From Pseudomonas sp. NFIX28 (GTDB lineage Bacteria; Pseudomonadota; Gammaproteobacteria; Pseudomonadales; Pseudomonadaceae): a stretch of 64,000 bases of DNA. The stretch covers positions 315,826-379,825 of the forward strand of contig NZ_FNPW01000002.1 of NCBI RefSeq assembly GCF_900107395.1. Direction: 5' to 3'. Both the position numbers and the translations under genes were made by a program. The notes under the pieces are model-generated. The model did not search any database and was not told the origin of the DNA. It worked only from the letters and a program-made list of their open reading frames with translations. Shown here in pieces: positions 8,010 through 16,371 of this stretch (position 1 is its first letter; each line of letters starts with the position of its first letter).

Positions 8010-10664
8010 ATGATCAACGTAGACCTGCAGCAACTGATCCAGGCGCTGGACGCCGAAACCCGCCGTGACCTGGAAAGCTCCGCCGAACGCTGCGTCGCCC
8101 GTGGCGGCAGCAAGATCTTGGTTGAAGACCTGTTGTTGGGCTTGCTGGAGCGCCCACAAGGCCTGCTCGCACGCGCGTTGCAGGACGCCGAAGTGGATGC
8201 CGGCGAGCTGAGCGCGGCGCTGCAATCGCGGGTCGAGCACAGCGCCTCGCGCAACCCGGTGTTCGCTCCGGAGCTGGTGCAATGGCTGCAGGACGCCTTG
8301 CTGGTGGCCAACCTCGAACTGGGCCAGAGCCAGGTCGAGCAGGCGGCGCTGATCCTCGCGCTGCTGCGCAACCCGATGCGTTACGCCGGTAGCCGCTACC
8401 AGCCATTGCTGGCCAAGCTGAACATCGAGCGCCTGAAGGATTTCGCCCTGTCGCAGAAGGAAGAGCCGGCCAGCGGCAAGCCGGCGGCGCCGGGCGAGTC
8501 GCTGCTGCAGCGCTTCACCCACAACCTGACCCAGCAGGCGCGCGAGGGCAAGCTCGACCCGGTGCTGTGCCGTGATGGCGCGATTCGCCAGATGGTCGAC
8601 ATCCTTGCCCGTCGCCGCAAGAACAACCCGATCGTGGTCGGCGAGGCCGGCGTCGGTAAAACCGCGGTAGTCGAAGGCCTGGCCTCGCGCATCGCCGCCG
8701 GTGAAGTGCCGCAAGTGCTCAAGGGCGTCGAGCTGCTGTCGCTGGACATGGGCCTGCTGCAGGCGGGCGCCAGCGTGAAGGGCGAGTTCGAGCGCCGCCT
8801 CAAGGGCGTGATCGACGAGGTCAAGGCCTCGCCCAAGCCGATCATTCTGTTCATCGACGAAGCCCACACCCTGATCGGCGCCGGTGGCAACGCCGGCGGT
8901 TCCGACGCGGCCAACCTGCTCAAGCCAGCCCTGGCCCGTGGCGAGCTGCGCACCATCGCCGCCACCACCTGGGCCGAGTACAAGAAATACTTCGAGAAAG
9001 ACCCGGCCCTGGCCCGTCGCTTCCAGCCGGTGCAGTTGCACGAACCGACCGTCAACGAAGCGGTGACCATCCTGCGTGGCCTGGCCCAGGTCTACGAGAA
9101 GAGCCACGGTATCTACCTGCGCGACGACGCCGTGGTGGCCGCGGCCGAGCTGTCGGCCCGCTACCTGGCCGGCCGCCAGCTGCCGGACAAGGCTGTCGAC
9201 GTGCTCGACACCGCCTGTGCCCGGGTGCGCATCAGCCTGGCGGCGGCGCCGGAGAGCCTGGAGCGCCTGCGTGGCGAGCTGGCCGAAGGCGGTCGTCAGC
9301 GCCAGGCGCTGCGCCGCGATGCCGAAGCCGGCCTGGCGATCGACCAGGAAGCCCTGGACGCGCTGGAGGCCCGCCTGGCCGAAGCCGAAGCCGAGCAGCA
9401 AGCCCTGGAAACCCTGTGGAGCGAACAGCGCACCCTGGCCGAGCGCCTGCTCGAATTGCGCCAGCAATTGGCCAAGGCCCGCGAGGCCGCGGCGGTCGAG
9501 CCGACCGTCAGCGTTGAAGAAGATGCCGAAGGCACGGTGATCGAAACCCTCGCCGCTGAAGTGGAGGAGGGGCAGAGCGTCGAGGCGCTGGAAGCCGCGC
9601 TCAACGAAACCCATCGCGCCCTGAGCGATGCCCAGAGCCAGGAGCGCCTGGTCAGCTTCGAAGTCTGCCCGCGCCTGGTGGCCGAAGTGATCAGCGCCTG
9701 GACCGGCGTGCCGCTGGCGCAACTGGCCCGTGAGCACAACGCCAAGGTGGCGAGTTTCGCCACCGATCTGCGCACGCGGATCCGCGGCCAGGAGCAAGCG
9801 GTGCATGCGCTGGACCGCTCGATGCGCGCCACCGCCGCCGGCCTGAACAAGCCGGATGCGCCTGTGGGCGTGTTCCTGCTGGTGGGCCCGAGCGGCGTCG
9901 GCAAGACCGAAACCGCCCTGGCGCTGGCCGACCTGCTGTACGGCGGCGATCGTTTTATCACCACCATCAACATGTCCGAGTTCCAGGAGAAGCACACCGT
10001 GTCGCGCCTGATCGGTGCACCGCCAGGCTATGTCGGCTATGGCGAGGGCGGCATGCTCACCGAGGCGGTGCGGCAGAAACCCTATTCGGTGATTCTGCTC
10101 GACGAGGTCGAGAAAGCCGACCCGGACGTGCTCAACCTGTTCTATCAGATCTTCGATAAAGGCGTGGCCAATGACGGCGAAGGGCGCGAGATCGATTTTC
10201 GCAACACCCTGATCCTGATGACCTCGAACCTGGCCAGCGACCGCATCAGCGCGCTGTGCGAGAACGGCGAACGGCCGAGCGCCGAGACCCTGGAAGAAAC
10301 CATCCGCCCGGTACTCAGCAAGCACTTCAAGCCGGCGCTGCTGGCGCGCATGCGCGTGGTGCCGTACTACCCGGTGGGCGGTCCGGTGCTGCGCGAGCTG
10401 ATCGAAATCAAGCTGGGCCGTCTGGGCGAACGCCTGAACCGTCGCCAGCTGGACTTCACCCACTGCCAGAACCTTGTCGATCACCTGGCCGAACGCTGCA
10501 CCCAGAGCGAAAGCGGCGCGCGCCTGATCGACCATCTGCTCGATCTGCACGTACTGCCGCTGGTAGCCGACCGCCTGCTGGATGCCATGGCCACCGGCGA
10601 AACCCTCAAGCGCGTGCACGCGACGCTCGACAGCAGCGGCGGCGTGACCTGCGAGTTCGCCTGA
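8010..10664 (+). CDS. tssH: T6SS sheath-disassembly ATPase ClpV
   Basis: An 884-residue AAA+ unfoldase. It recognises contracted TssB/TssC sheath and recycles it in the cytoplasm. The N domain (1-160) is followed by two nucleotide-binding modules with Walker A sites GEAGVGKT (211-218) and GPSGVGKT (626-633). A Walker B LFIDEAH lies near residue 283, and a long coiled coil around residues 410-540 forms the middle domain. I chose ATG 8010 (MINVDLQQLIQALD) because it follows AAGGACAG at 7997-8004 and matches the family N-terminus; an upstream in-frame start would run through tssG. Spacing to tssG is 11 bases. Confidence 0.97.
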   Translation: MINVDLQQLIQALDAETRRDLESSAERCVARGGSKILVEDLLLGLLERPQGLLARALQDAEVDAGELSAALQSRVEHSASRNPVFAPELVQWLQDALLVANLELGQSQVEQAALILALLRNPMRYAGSRYQPLLAKLNIERLKDFALSQKEEPASGKPAAPGESLLQRFTHNLTQQAREGKLDPVLCRDGAIRQMVDILARRRKNNPIVVGEAGVGKTAVVEGLASRIAAGEVPQVLKGVELLSLDMGLLQAGASVKGEFERRLKGVIDEVKASPKPIILFIDEAHTLIGAGGNAGGSDAANLLKPALARGELRTIAATTWAEYKKYFEKDPALARRFQPVQLHEPTVNEAVTILRGLAQVYEKSHGIYLRDDAVVAAAELSARYLAGRQLPDKAVDVLDTACARVRISLAAAPESLERLRGELAEGGRQRQALRRDAEAGLAIDQEALDALEARLAEAEAEQQALETLWSEQRTLAERLLELRQQLAKAREAAAVEPTVSVEEDAEGTVIETLAAEVEEGQSVEALEAALNETHRALSDAQSQERLVSFEVCPRLVAEVISAWTGVPLAQLAREHNAKVASFATDLRTRIRGQEQAVHALDRSMRATAAGLNKPDAPVGVFLLVGPSGVGKTETALALADLLYGGDRFITTINMSEFQEKHTVSRLIGAPPGYVGYGEGGMLTEAVRQKPYSVILLDEVEKADPDVLNLFYQIFDKGVANDGEGREIDFRNTLILMTSNLASDRISALCENGERPSAETLEETIRPVLSKHFKPALLARMRVVPYYPVGGPVLRELIEIKLGRLGERLNRRQLDFTHCQNLVDHLAERCTQSESGARLIDHLLDLHVLPLVADRLLDAMATGETLKRVHATLDSSGGVTCEFA

Positions 10665-10674
10665 GGTGGGTGTG

Positions 10675-12192
10675 ATGTTCACTCGTGTACCGCAACCGCT
10701 GATCTACGCCGAGGCGCTGCTGGCGCAGTTCGCCAGCCTGTCGCGGGCGGCCGACGCTGGCGCGCTGCTGGGCGATTTCGTGCGCGGGGTGGCCGGGCTC
10801 AGCGGTTGCGAGCTGAGCCAGCTGTACCTGCTCGATGCCACGCATACCCGGCTGGGCCTGAGCGCCGAATGCCTGGGCGGCATCCTGCAGCCGCGGGAAG
10901 CGGCGAGCCTGCCGGCGGACTACAACGGTGAGCAACTGCTGCAATTCGCCCTGTGCCAGAACCGTGTGGTGAGCCTGGTGGGGCTGAGCGGCAGCCTGCA
11001 TGAAACCAGCTTCCTGCCGGCCCGCGAGACGCCCTGGCAGTCGCTGTTGTGCGTGCCGCTGGTGAACACGCAAAAGGCCGTCGAGGGCCTGCTGCTGTGC
11101 GCCAGTCGCGACCATATCGACCTGCAGGGCTTCGCCGATTCCATGGGCCAGCTGGGCTCGTTCGTGCTCGGGCAATTGCACCTGCTGCAACGCCTGCGTC
11201 GTCCGGTGGGTGATACGACGCCCGTGGCCAGCCCCCTGGTCAGCGCCAGCGGCTACGGGCTGATCGGCAACAGCACGGCCATGCGCCAGACCTATCAGTT
11301 GATCAGCAAGGTGTTGCACAGCCCCTACACCGTGTTGCTGCGCGGCGAGACCGGCACCGGCAAGGAAGTGGTGGCGCGGGCCATCCACGACTACGGCCCG
11401 CGGCGCTCCCAGGCGTTCATCGTGCAAAACTGCGCGGCGTTCCCGGAGAACCTGCTGGAAAGCGAGCTGTTCGGCTACCGCAAGGGCGCCTTCACCGGCG
11501 CCGACCGCGACCGCCCGGGGCTGTTCGATGCGGCCAATGGCGGCACCTTGTTGCTGGATGAGATCGGCGACATGCCGCTGTCCCTGCAGGCCAAGCTGCT
11601 GCGCGTATTGCAGGAGGGCGAGATCCGCCCGCTGGGTTCCAACGACACCCACAAGATCGACGTGCGCATCATCGCCGCGACCCACCGCGACCTGGCCGTG
11701 CTGGTCAGCGAAGGCAAGTTCCGCGAGGACCTGTACTACCGCCTGGCGCAATTCCCGATCGAGCTGCCAGCCCTGCGCCAGCGCGAAGGCGACATCCTCG
11801 ACCTGGCCCGGCACTTTGCCGACAAGGCCTGTGCTTTCCTGCAGCGCGACCCGGTGAGCTGGTCGGAAACCGCGCTCAATCACCTGTCGGGCTACACCTT
11901 CCCGGGCAACGTGCGCGAGCTCAAGGGCCTGGTGGAGCGTGCGGTGCTGCTGTGCGAGGGCGGCGAGCTGCTGGCCGAGCATTTCTCCCTGAGTGTCGAA
12001 GCGCTGCCCGAGGAGCCCGGGCTGAACCTGCGTGAGCGCCTGGAAAAGGTCGAGCGTCATCTGCTGCTCGATTGCCTGCGCAAGAACGATGGCAACCAGA
12101 CCCTGGCGGCCCGCGAGCTGGGGCTGCCCAGGCGCACGCTGCTGTACCGCCTCGGGCGCCTGAACATCAATCTCGGCGACTTCGAGGGCTAG
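10675..12192 (+). CDS. sfa2: Sigma-54-dependent transcriptional activator of the T6SS (Sfa2-like)
   Basis: A 505-residue bacterial enhancer-binding protein. A GAF-like sensor region covers about residues 20-170. The AAA+ domain has Walker A GETGTGKE, the sigma-54 contact loop GAFTGA (in [16 protein letters not shown]) and Walker [10 protein letters not shown] Fis-type helix-turn-helix at the end reads [21 protein letters not shown] prefer ATG 10675 with GAGGTG at 10664-10669 over the GTG at 10666. In P. aeruginosa HSI-II the gene after clpV2 is the RpoN activator sfa2 (established knowledge), so I infer RpoN control of this cluster. No clear -24/-12 site was seen within the window. Confidence 0.92.
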   Translation: MFTRVPQPLIYAEALLAQFASLSRAADAGALLGDFVRGVAGLSGCELSQLYLLDATHTRLGLSAECLGGILQPREAASLPADYNGEQLLQFALCQNRVVSLVGLSGSLHETSFLPARETPWQSLLCVPLVNTQKAVEGLLLCASRDHIDLQGFADSMGQLGSFVLGQLHLLQRLRRPVGDTTPVASPLVSASGYGLIGNSTAMRQTYQLISKVLHSPYTVLLRGETGTGKEVVARAIHDYGPRRSQAFIVQNCAAFPENLLESELFGYRKGAFTGADRDRPGLFDAANGGTLLLDEIGDMPLSLQAKLLRVLQEGEIRPLGSNDTHKIDVRIIAATHRDLAVLVSEGKFREDLYYRLAQFPIELPALRQREGDILDLARHFADKACAFLQRDPVSWSETALNHLSGYTFPGNVRELKGLVERAVLLCEGGELLAEHFSLSVEALPEEPGLNLRERLEKVERHLLLDCLRKNDGNQTLAARELGLPRRTLLYRLGRLNINLGDFEG

Positions 12193-12287
12193 CGCGATAT
12201 GACTTCCCCAAGCGCCTTTTTCGTTTCTCGAAGCGTCGCCCGCAAGGGTCGGCGCTTTGTGCATTGTCTACCCATGGAGACCCTCTG

Positions 12288-12428
12288 ATGTCTGTTCGTC
12301 ACTGGCAAGCCGCCCTGCTGGCTCTGATCGTTCTCAGCGGCCTCGGCGGCTGTAGCGGTAATTACAAATTCAACGACAACACCTATCGCCCACTGGGTGA
12401 TCCGCAGGCGGTCAATCGCGGCAAGTGA
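12288..12428 (+). CDS. Small T6SS-associated lipoprotein
   Basis: A 46-residue peptide starting at ATG 12288 with a short signal peptide and lipobox LGGC, so Cys22 would be lipidated. The mature part is about 25 residues (SGNYKFNDNTYRPLGDP). It sits between the sigma-54 activator and the FHA gene. A small gene also lies at this point in P. aeruginosa HSI-II (from memory, PA1664), so it is probably a true conserved gene although its role is unknown. It is easily missed because of its size. Confidence 0.75.
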   Translation: MSVRHWQAALLALIVLSGLGGCSGNYKFNDNTYRPLGDPQAVNRGK

Positions 12429-12445
12429 CCGCAAGGAGCATCATC

Positions 12446-13639
12446 ATGGAACTGGTTTTCGAAATGCTGAACACCAAGCAGTTCGTGCCCACGGAGTTGA
12501 GCAGCAAAACCTTCAAGCAGGCCGGCGGAGTGATCGGGCGGGGCGAGGATTGCGACTGGATCATTCCGGACCGCAAGCGCCACCTGTCCAACCACCATGC
12601 GATCGTCAGCTACCGCGACGGTATGTTTTTCCTCACCGATACCAGCAGCAACGGTATCCAGGCCAGCGACAGCGGTGCGCGCCTGCGCAAGGGCGAGCCG
12701 CAGCGTATCGAGCACGGCAGCGTCTATGTGCTGGGGGATTTCGAGATCCGCGCGCGCCTGGTGCGCGACCCGGCGACCTTCGATGCCGAAGTCGGCCGTC
12801 CGCAAGCCGCCGGCAGCATCATTCCCGATGACGCATTCCTCGACCTCGACCCGCTCAACGCGCTGGACCAGCAGGAGCGGGTATATTCGGAAATCGACGA
12901 GCTGACCGCGCTCAACACACCGCGCCAGGAACCACGGCAGCGCGCGGACTATGCGCGCATCGACATGGAAAGCCTGCTGGTGCCGGAACTGGTGGCGCAG
13001 CCCGAGGCGCCGGTCGCCGTCGAGCCGGCCCCGGTGGAGCGTCAGAGCGAAGGCTTCTGGGAGCATTTCGGCGCGGCGCTGGGGGTCGATCTCAAAGGCC
13101 TCGATCACGACAGCCGAGAAGCCCTGGCGCTCAACGCCGCGCGGCTGCTCAAGCAAAGCATTGGCGGCCTGCAGCAGAGCCTGCGTACCCGCAGCGAGCT
13201 GAAAAACGAACTGCGCCTGGCCCTGACCACCGCCCAGGGCGGCAGCAAGAACCCGCTCAAGTTCGCCGTGGACGCCAGCGAGGCGCTGGGCATCCTGCTG
13301 CAGGGCAACAAGCCCGGCCAGTTGCCGGCCGAGCAGGCGATCTCCCGGGCTTTCCGCGATCTGCAGGCGCACCAGGTGGCGCTGCTGACCGCCAGCCGCG
13401 CGGCCGTGCGCGGCACCCTCGAGCATTTCTCGCCGCAGCAGCTGACCCTGCGTTTCGAGCGCGACAACAAGCCGTTGCTGGCCACCTCCGGCAGCCGCTG
13501 GAGAGCCTACAACCGCTACCACCAGGCCCTGCGTCAGGACGATGACTGGAGCGAACGCCTGCTGGCCCGTGACTTCGCCCAGGCCTACGAAGAACAGATC
13601 CGCCTGATCTCCACCCTTCACACCGAACACCAAGGATGA
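12446..13639 (+). CDS. tagH: T6SS-associated FHA-domain protein (Fha2/TagH)
   Basis: A 397-residue protein starting at ATG 12446 behind AAGGAG at 12433-12438. Residues 20-95 form a forkhead-associated domain with the expected motifs GRGEDCDW, RHLSNHHA (containing the phosphothreonine-contacting SNHH) and DTSSNGIQ. The C-terminal 200 residues match the T6SS FHA tail (FWEHFGAALGVDLKGLDHD). FHA proteins read threonine phosphorylation by the Stk kinase, whose gene lies at 20624-21685, and so switch assembly on. The stop overlaps the region around the tssJ start. Confidence 0.93.
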   Translation: MELVFEMLNTKQFVPTELSSKTFKQAGGVIGRGEDCDWIIPDRKRHLSNHHAIVSYRDGMFFLTDTSSNGIQASDSGARLRKGEPQRIEHGSVYVLGDFEIRARLVRDPATFDAEVGRPQAAGSIIPDDAFLDLDPLNALDQQERVYSEIDELTALNTPRQEPRQRADYARIDMESLLVPELVAQPEAPVAVEPAPVERQSEGFWEHFGAALGVDLKGLDHDSREALALNAARLLKQSIGGLQQSLRTRSELKNELRLALTTAQGGSKNPLKFAVDASEALGILLQGNKPGQLPAEQAISRAFRDLQAHQVALLTASRAAVRGTLEHFSPQQLTLRFERDNKPLLATSGSRWRAYNRYHQALRQDDDWSERLLARDFAQAYEEQIRLISTLHTEHQG

Positions 13640-13644
13640 TGCGC

Positions 13645-14148
13645 ATGTCTCGCTGCTCGACCCTGTTACTCAAGACGCTGGCTGCGCTGACGGCCCTGGC
13701 GTTGCTGGCTGGCTGCTCGACGCTGTCGCCGTACTCGACCATGACCAAGCTAAACCTCAAGCTGACCGCCAGCGACCAGCTCAACCCGGACCTCAATGGG
13801 CGCCCGTCGCCGATCGTGGTGCGGCTGATCGAGCTCAAGCACCCGGTGGCCTTCGAGAACGCCGATTTCTTCAGCCTCTACGAGCGCGCCAAGGAATCCC
13901 TGTCCCCGGACATGGTGGCCAGCGAAGAACTGGAACTGCGCCCGGGTGAAACCGTGGAACTCAAGCTCAGCGTCGAAGAAGGCAGCCGCTACGTCGGCGT
14001 GCTGGCGGCCTACCGCGATATCTCCGAAGCCCAGTGGCGCTATGTGGTGCAGCTCACTCCGGTGGAGTTGACCGAAGCCGATCTGACCCTCGACCAGGCC
14101 GGTATCCGCACTACCAGCAACGCAACGCTCGCCAAGGCGGACAAGTAA
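13645..14148 (+). CDS. tssJ: T6SS outer-membrane lipoprotein TssJ
   Basis: A lipoprotein of 167 residues with lipobox LLAGC, so it is anchored to the outer membrane from the periplasm and connects to TssM. I chose ATG 13645 because AAGGA at 13632-13636 is eight bases upstream; ATG 13636 or 13639, overlapping the FHA stop, are possible alternatives. The beta-sandwich core includes LNPDLNGRPSPIVVRLIELK and the loop region AFENADFFSLYERAKESL, both usual for TssJ. It is the first gene of the membrane-complex block tssJ-K-L-M. Confidence 0.93.
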   Translation: MSRCSTLLLKTLAALTALALLAGCSTLSPYSTMTKLNLKLTASDQLNPDLNGRPSPIVVRLIELKHPVAFENADFFSLYERAKESLSPDMVASEELELRPGETVELKLSVEEGSRYVGVLAAYRDISEAQWRYVVQLTPVELTEADLTLDQAGIRTTSNATLAKADK

Positions 14149-14150
14149 TC

Positions 14151-15482
14151 ATGAACGTGCATAAAGTCATTTGGCAGGAAGGCATGTTGCTGCGCCCGCA
14201 GCACTTCCAGCACAACGATCGCTACTACGACTACCAGATGAAAACCCGCACCCAGTTGCTGGGCAGCTATTCCTGGGGTTTCCTGAGCCTGGAGATCGAC
14301 CTGCAATTCCTCAACATGGGCAAGCTGGTGATCAGCCAGGCGTCCGGTATCCTGCCCGACGGCAGCCTGTTCGAGCTGGGTGGCAACACCGAGCCGCTGG
14401 CCCTCGACGTGCCACCGAACACCGGTAACACGCCGGTCTACCTGGCCTTGCCGCTGGTGACCGGCAACCACATCGAGGCGCGTCGTCCGGAGCAGTCCGA
14501 CGTGCTGGCGCGCTACACCGCCTACGAGGCGGAAGTGGCCGATTCCAACGCCGGCGACGATTCCAGCAGCCAGGTCAGCTGCGCCCGGCCGGACTTCCGC
14601 CTGCTGCTCGGCGAGCAGCAGAGCGACCAGGCCTATGTGAAGCTCAAGCTCTGTGAAGTCCTCGACACCACGCCCGATGGGGTGATCAGCCTCGACCCGG
14701 ACTTCGTGCCGACCTTCATCCACGCCCATGCCTCGAGCTACCTGCTGTCGTGCCTGAAGGAAGTGATCAGCATGCTCAGCCACCGCGGCGACACCATTGC
14801 CGACCGGATCCGTTCCAACGGCAAGGTCGGCGGTGCCGAAGTCGGCGACTTCATGATGCTGCAACTGATCAACCGCACCGAGCTGCTGCTGCGCCACTAC
14901 CTGGGCCTGGAGCAGGTGCATCCGGAAGAGCTGTACCGCACGCTGCTGAGCATGCTCGGCGATCTGGCGACCTTCGCCAGCGACAGCAAGCGCCCGCGCC
15001 TGGACAGCCGCTACCAGCACAGCGACCAGGGCGCGAGCTTCCGCAAATTGATGGACGCGATCCGCCAGGTACTGTCGATGGTGCTTGAACAGCATGCCAT
15101 CGAGCTGGTGCTGCAGGCGCGCCAGTACGGGATCATCGTGTCGCCGTTGCACGACCACAAGCTGCTGGGGTCGGCCTCGTTCGTCCTGGCCGCCAGTGCC
15201 AACTGCGACTCCGAAGAACTGCGCCATCGCTTGCCGGCGCACCTCAAGGTCGGCCCGGTGGAGCGTATTCGCCAACTGGTCAACCTGCACCTGCCGGGAA
15301 TCAAGGTCAAACCGTTGCCAGTGGCGCCACGGCAGATCGCGTTCCACTCCAACAAAACCTATTTCATCCTCGAACTCAGTTCCGAAGACCTGGCGCAACT
15401 GGAGCGTTCCGGCGGTTTCGCCTTCCACGTGTCCGGCGAATTCGCCGAGCTTGAACTGAAATTCTGGGCCATCAGGAACTGA
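14151..15482 (+). CDS. tssK: T6SS baseplate-membrane complex adaptor TssK
   Basis: A 443-residue protein beginning MNVHKVIWQEGMLLRPQHFQ, the classic TssK N-terminus. TssK trimers connect the TssF/G wedges to the cytoplasmic domains of TssL and TssM and resemble phage receptor-binding proteins. Family blocks include HASSYLLSCLKEVISMLSHR in the middle and the C-terminal domain ending in FAELELKFWAIRN. The gene starts two bases after the tssJ stop. An open frame extends upstream into tssJ, but only ATG 14151 gives the family N-terminus. Confidence 0.96.
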   Translation: MNVHKVIWQEGMLLRPQHFQHNDRYYDYQMKTRTQLLGSYSWGFLSLEIDLQFLNMGKLVISQASGILPDGSLFELGGNTEPLALDVPPNTGNTPVYLALPLVTGNHIEARRPEQSDVLARYTAYEAEVADSNAGDDSSSQVSCARPDFRLLLGEQQSDQAYVKLKLCEVLDTTPDGVISLDPDFVPTFIHAHASSYLLSCLKEVISMLSHRGDTIADRIRSNGKVGGAEVGDFMMLQLINRTELLLRHYLGLEQVHPEELYRTLLSMLGDLATFASDSKRPRLDSRYQHSDQGASFRKLMDAIRQVLSMVLEQHAIELVLQARQYGIIVSPLHDHKLLGSASFVLAASANCDSEELRHRLPAHLKVGPVERIRQLVNLHLPGIKVKPLPVAPRQIAFHSNKTYFILELSSEDLAQLERSGGFAFHVSGEFAELELKFWAIRN

Positions 15483-15487
15483 CCGAC

Positions 15488-16357
15488 ATGATCAAGGACA
15501 TGGAACACAACCAGGACGACAAGACCGTCCTGCTCGATCGCCAGGGCCATGGCCCGGCGCAGAGTCCGCTGACCGATTTCGCCGCGCCGCCGCGCTTCGA
15601 GCAACTGGAAGAACGGATGATCTACGCCGCGCGCCTGCGCCCGGCCGAGGCCTTCAACATCAGCCTGAACGCGCTGGTGGCGGCGGCCTCCGATCTGTTG
15701 TCGGAAGTGGTGCGCCTCAAGCACAGCGACACCCGCGAAGACCTGTATGCGCTCAACGAGCGACTGACCGCGGCACTGAAACTGTTCGAGGTGCGCGCCC
15801 TGCACAACGGCGCCGAAAGCAGCCAGGTCATGGCCGCCCGCTACGTGCTGTGCACCGTGGTCGACGAGGCGGTGGTCACCACCCCTTGGGGCAATGAAAG
15901 CGAGTGGTCGCAGATGAGCCTGCTCAGCAGCTTCCACAACGAGACCTTTGGTGGCGAGAAGTTCTTCCAGCTGCTGGATCGGCTGTCGAAGAACCCGGTC
16001 AAGCATCTGCCGATGCTGGAGCTGATGTACCTGTGCCTGTCGCTGGGCTTCGAGGGCAAGTATCGGGTCATGGCCCGCGGCATGCTCGAACTCGAAGGCA
16101 TCCGCGATGCGCTGTACCGGCAGATCCGCCAGCTGCGTGGCGACGTGCCGCGCGAGCTGTCGCCGCACTGGGAAGGCTTGCACGACAAGCGCCGCAGCCT
16201 GGTGCGCATCGTGCCGTGGTGGATGGTCGCGCTGTTCACGGTGGTCTGCCTGGTGGTGATGTATTCGGGGTTCGCCTGGGTTCTGGGCGAGCAGCGCGAG
16301 ACCGTTTTGCAACCTTATCAGCAGCTTGACCCGGCCGTGGTCCAGCCCCAGCCGTAA
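15488..16357 (+). CDS. tssL: T6SS inner-membrane protein TssL (DotU family)
   Basis: A 289-residue DotU-family protein. The cytoplasmic helical domain (about 45-240) has the conserved blocks ARYVLCTVVDEAVVTTPWG and FGGEKFFQLLDRLSKNP. A single C-terminal membrane helix follows (WWMVALFTVVCLVVMYSGFA, near residue 245), with a short periplasmic tail. There is no OmpA-like peptidoglycan-binding extension, so anchoring to the wall must come from elsewhere in the complex. It is five bases after tssK and fourteen before tssM. Confidence 0.95.
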   Translation: MIKDMEHNQDDKTVLLDRQGHGPAQSPLTDFAAPPRFEQLEERMIYAARLRPAEAFNISLNALVAAASDLLSEVVRLKHSDTREDLYALNERLTAALKLFEVRALHNGAESSQVMAARYVLCTVVDEAVVTTPWGNESEWSQMSLLSSFHNETFGGEKFFQLLDRLSKNPVKHLPMLELMYLCLSLGFEGKYRVMARGMLELEGIRDALYRQIRQLRGDVPRELSPHWEGLHDKRRSLVRIVPWWMVALFTVVCLVVMYSGFAWVLGEQRETVLQPYQQLDPAVVQPQP

Positions 16358-16371
16358 TACAGGGACGTGTG

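Noticed and set aside
7995..10682. An 895-codon open frame on the - strand opposite clpV
   Set aside because: It is the mirror of a GC-rich gene; the translation is rich in Q, H, A and R with no domain, and clpV on the + strand is unmistakable.
12300..12330. A sigma-54-like GG...GC pair within the small lipoprotein gene
   Set aside because: Spacing between GG and GC is one base too long and the site lies inside a coding sequence.
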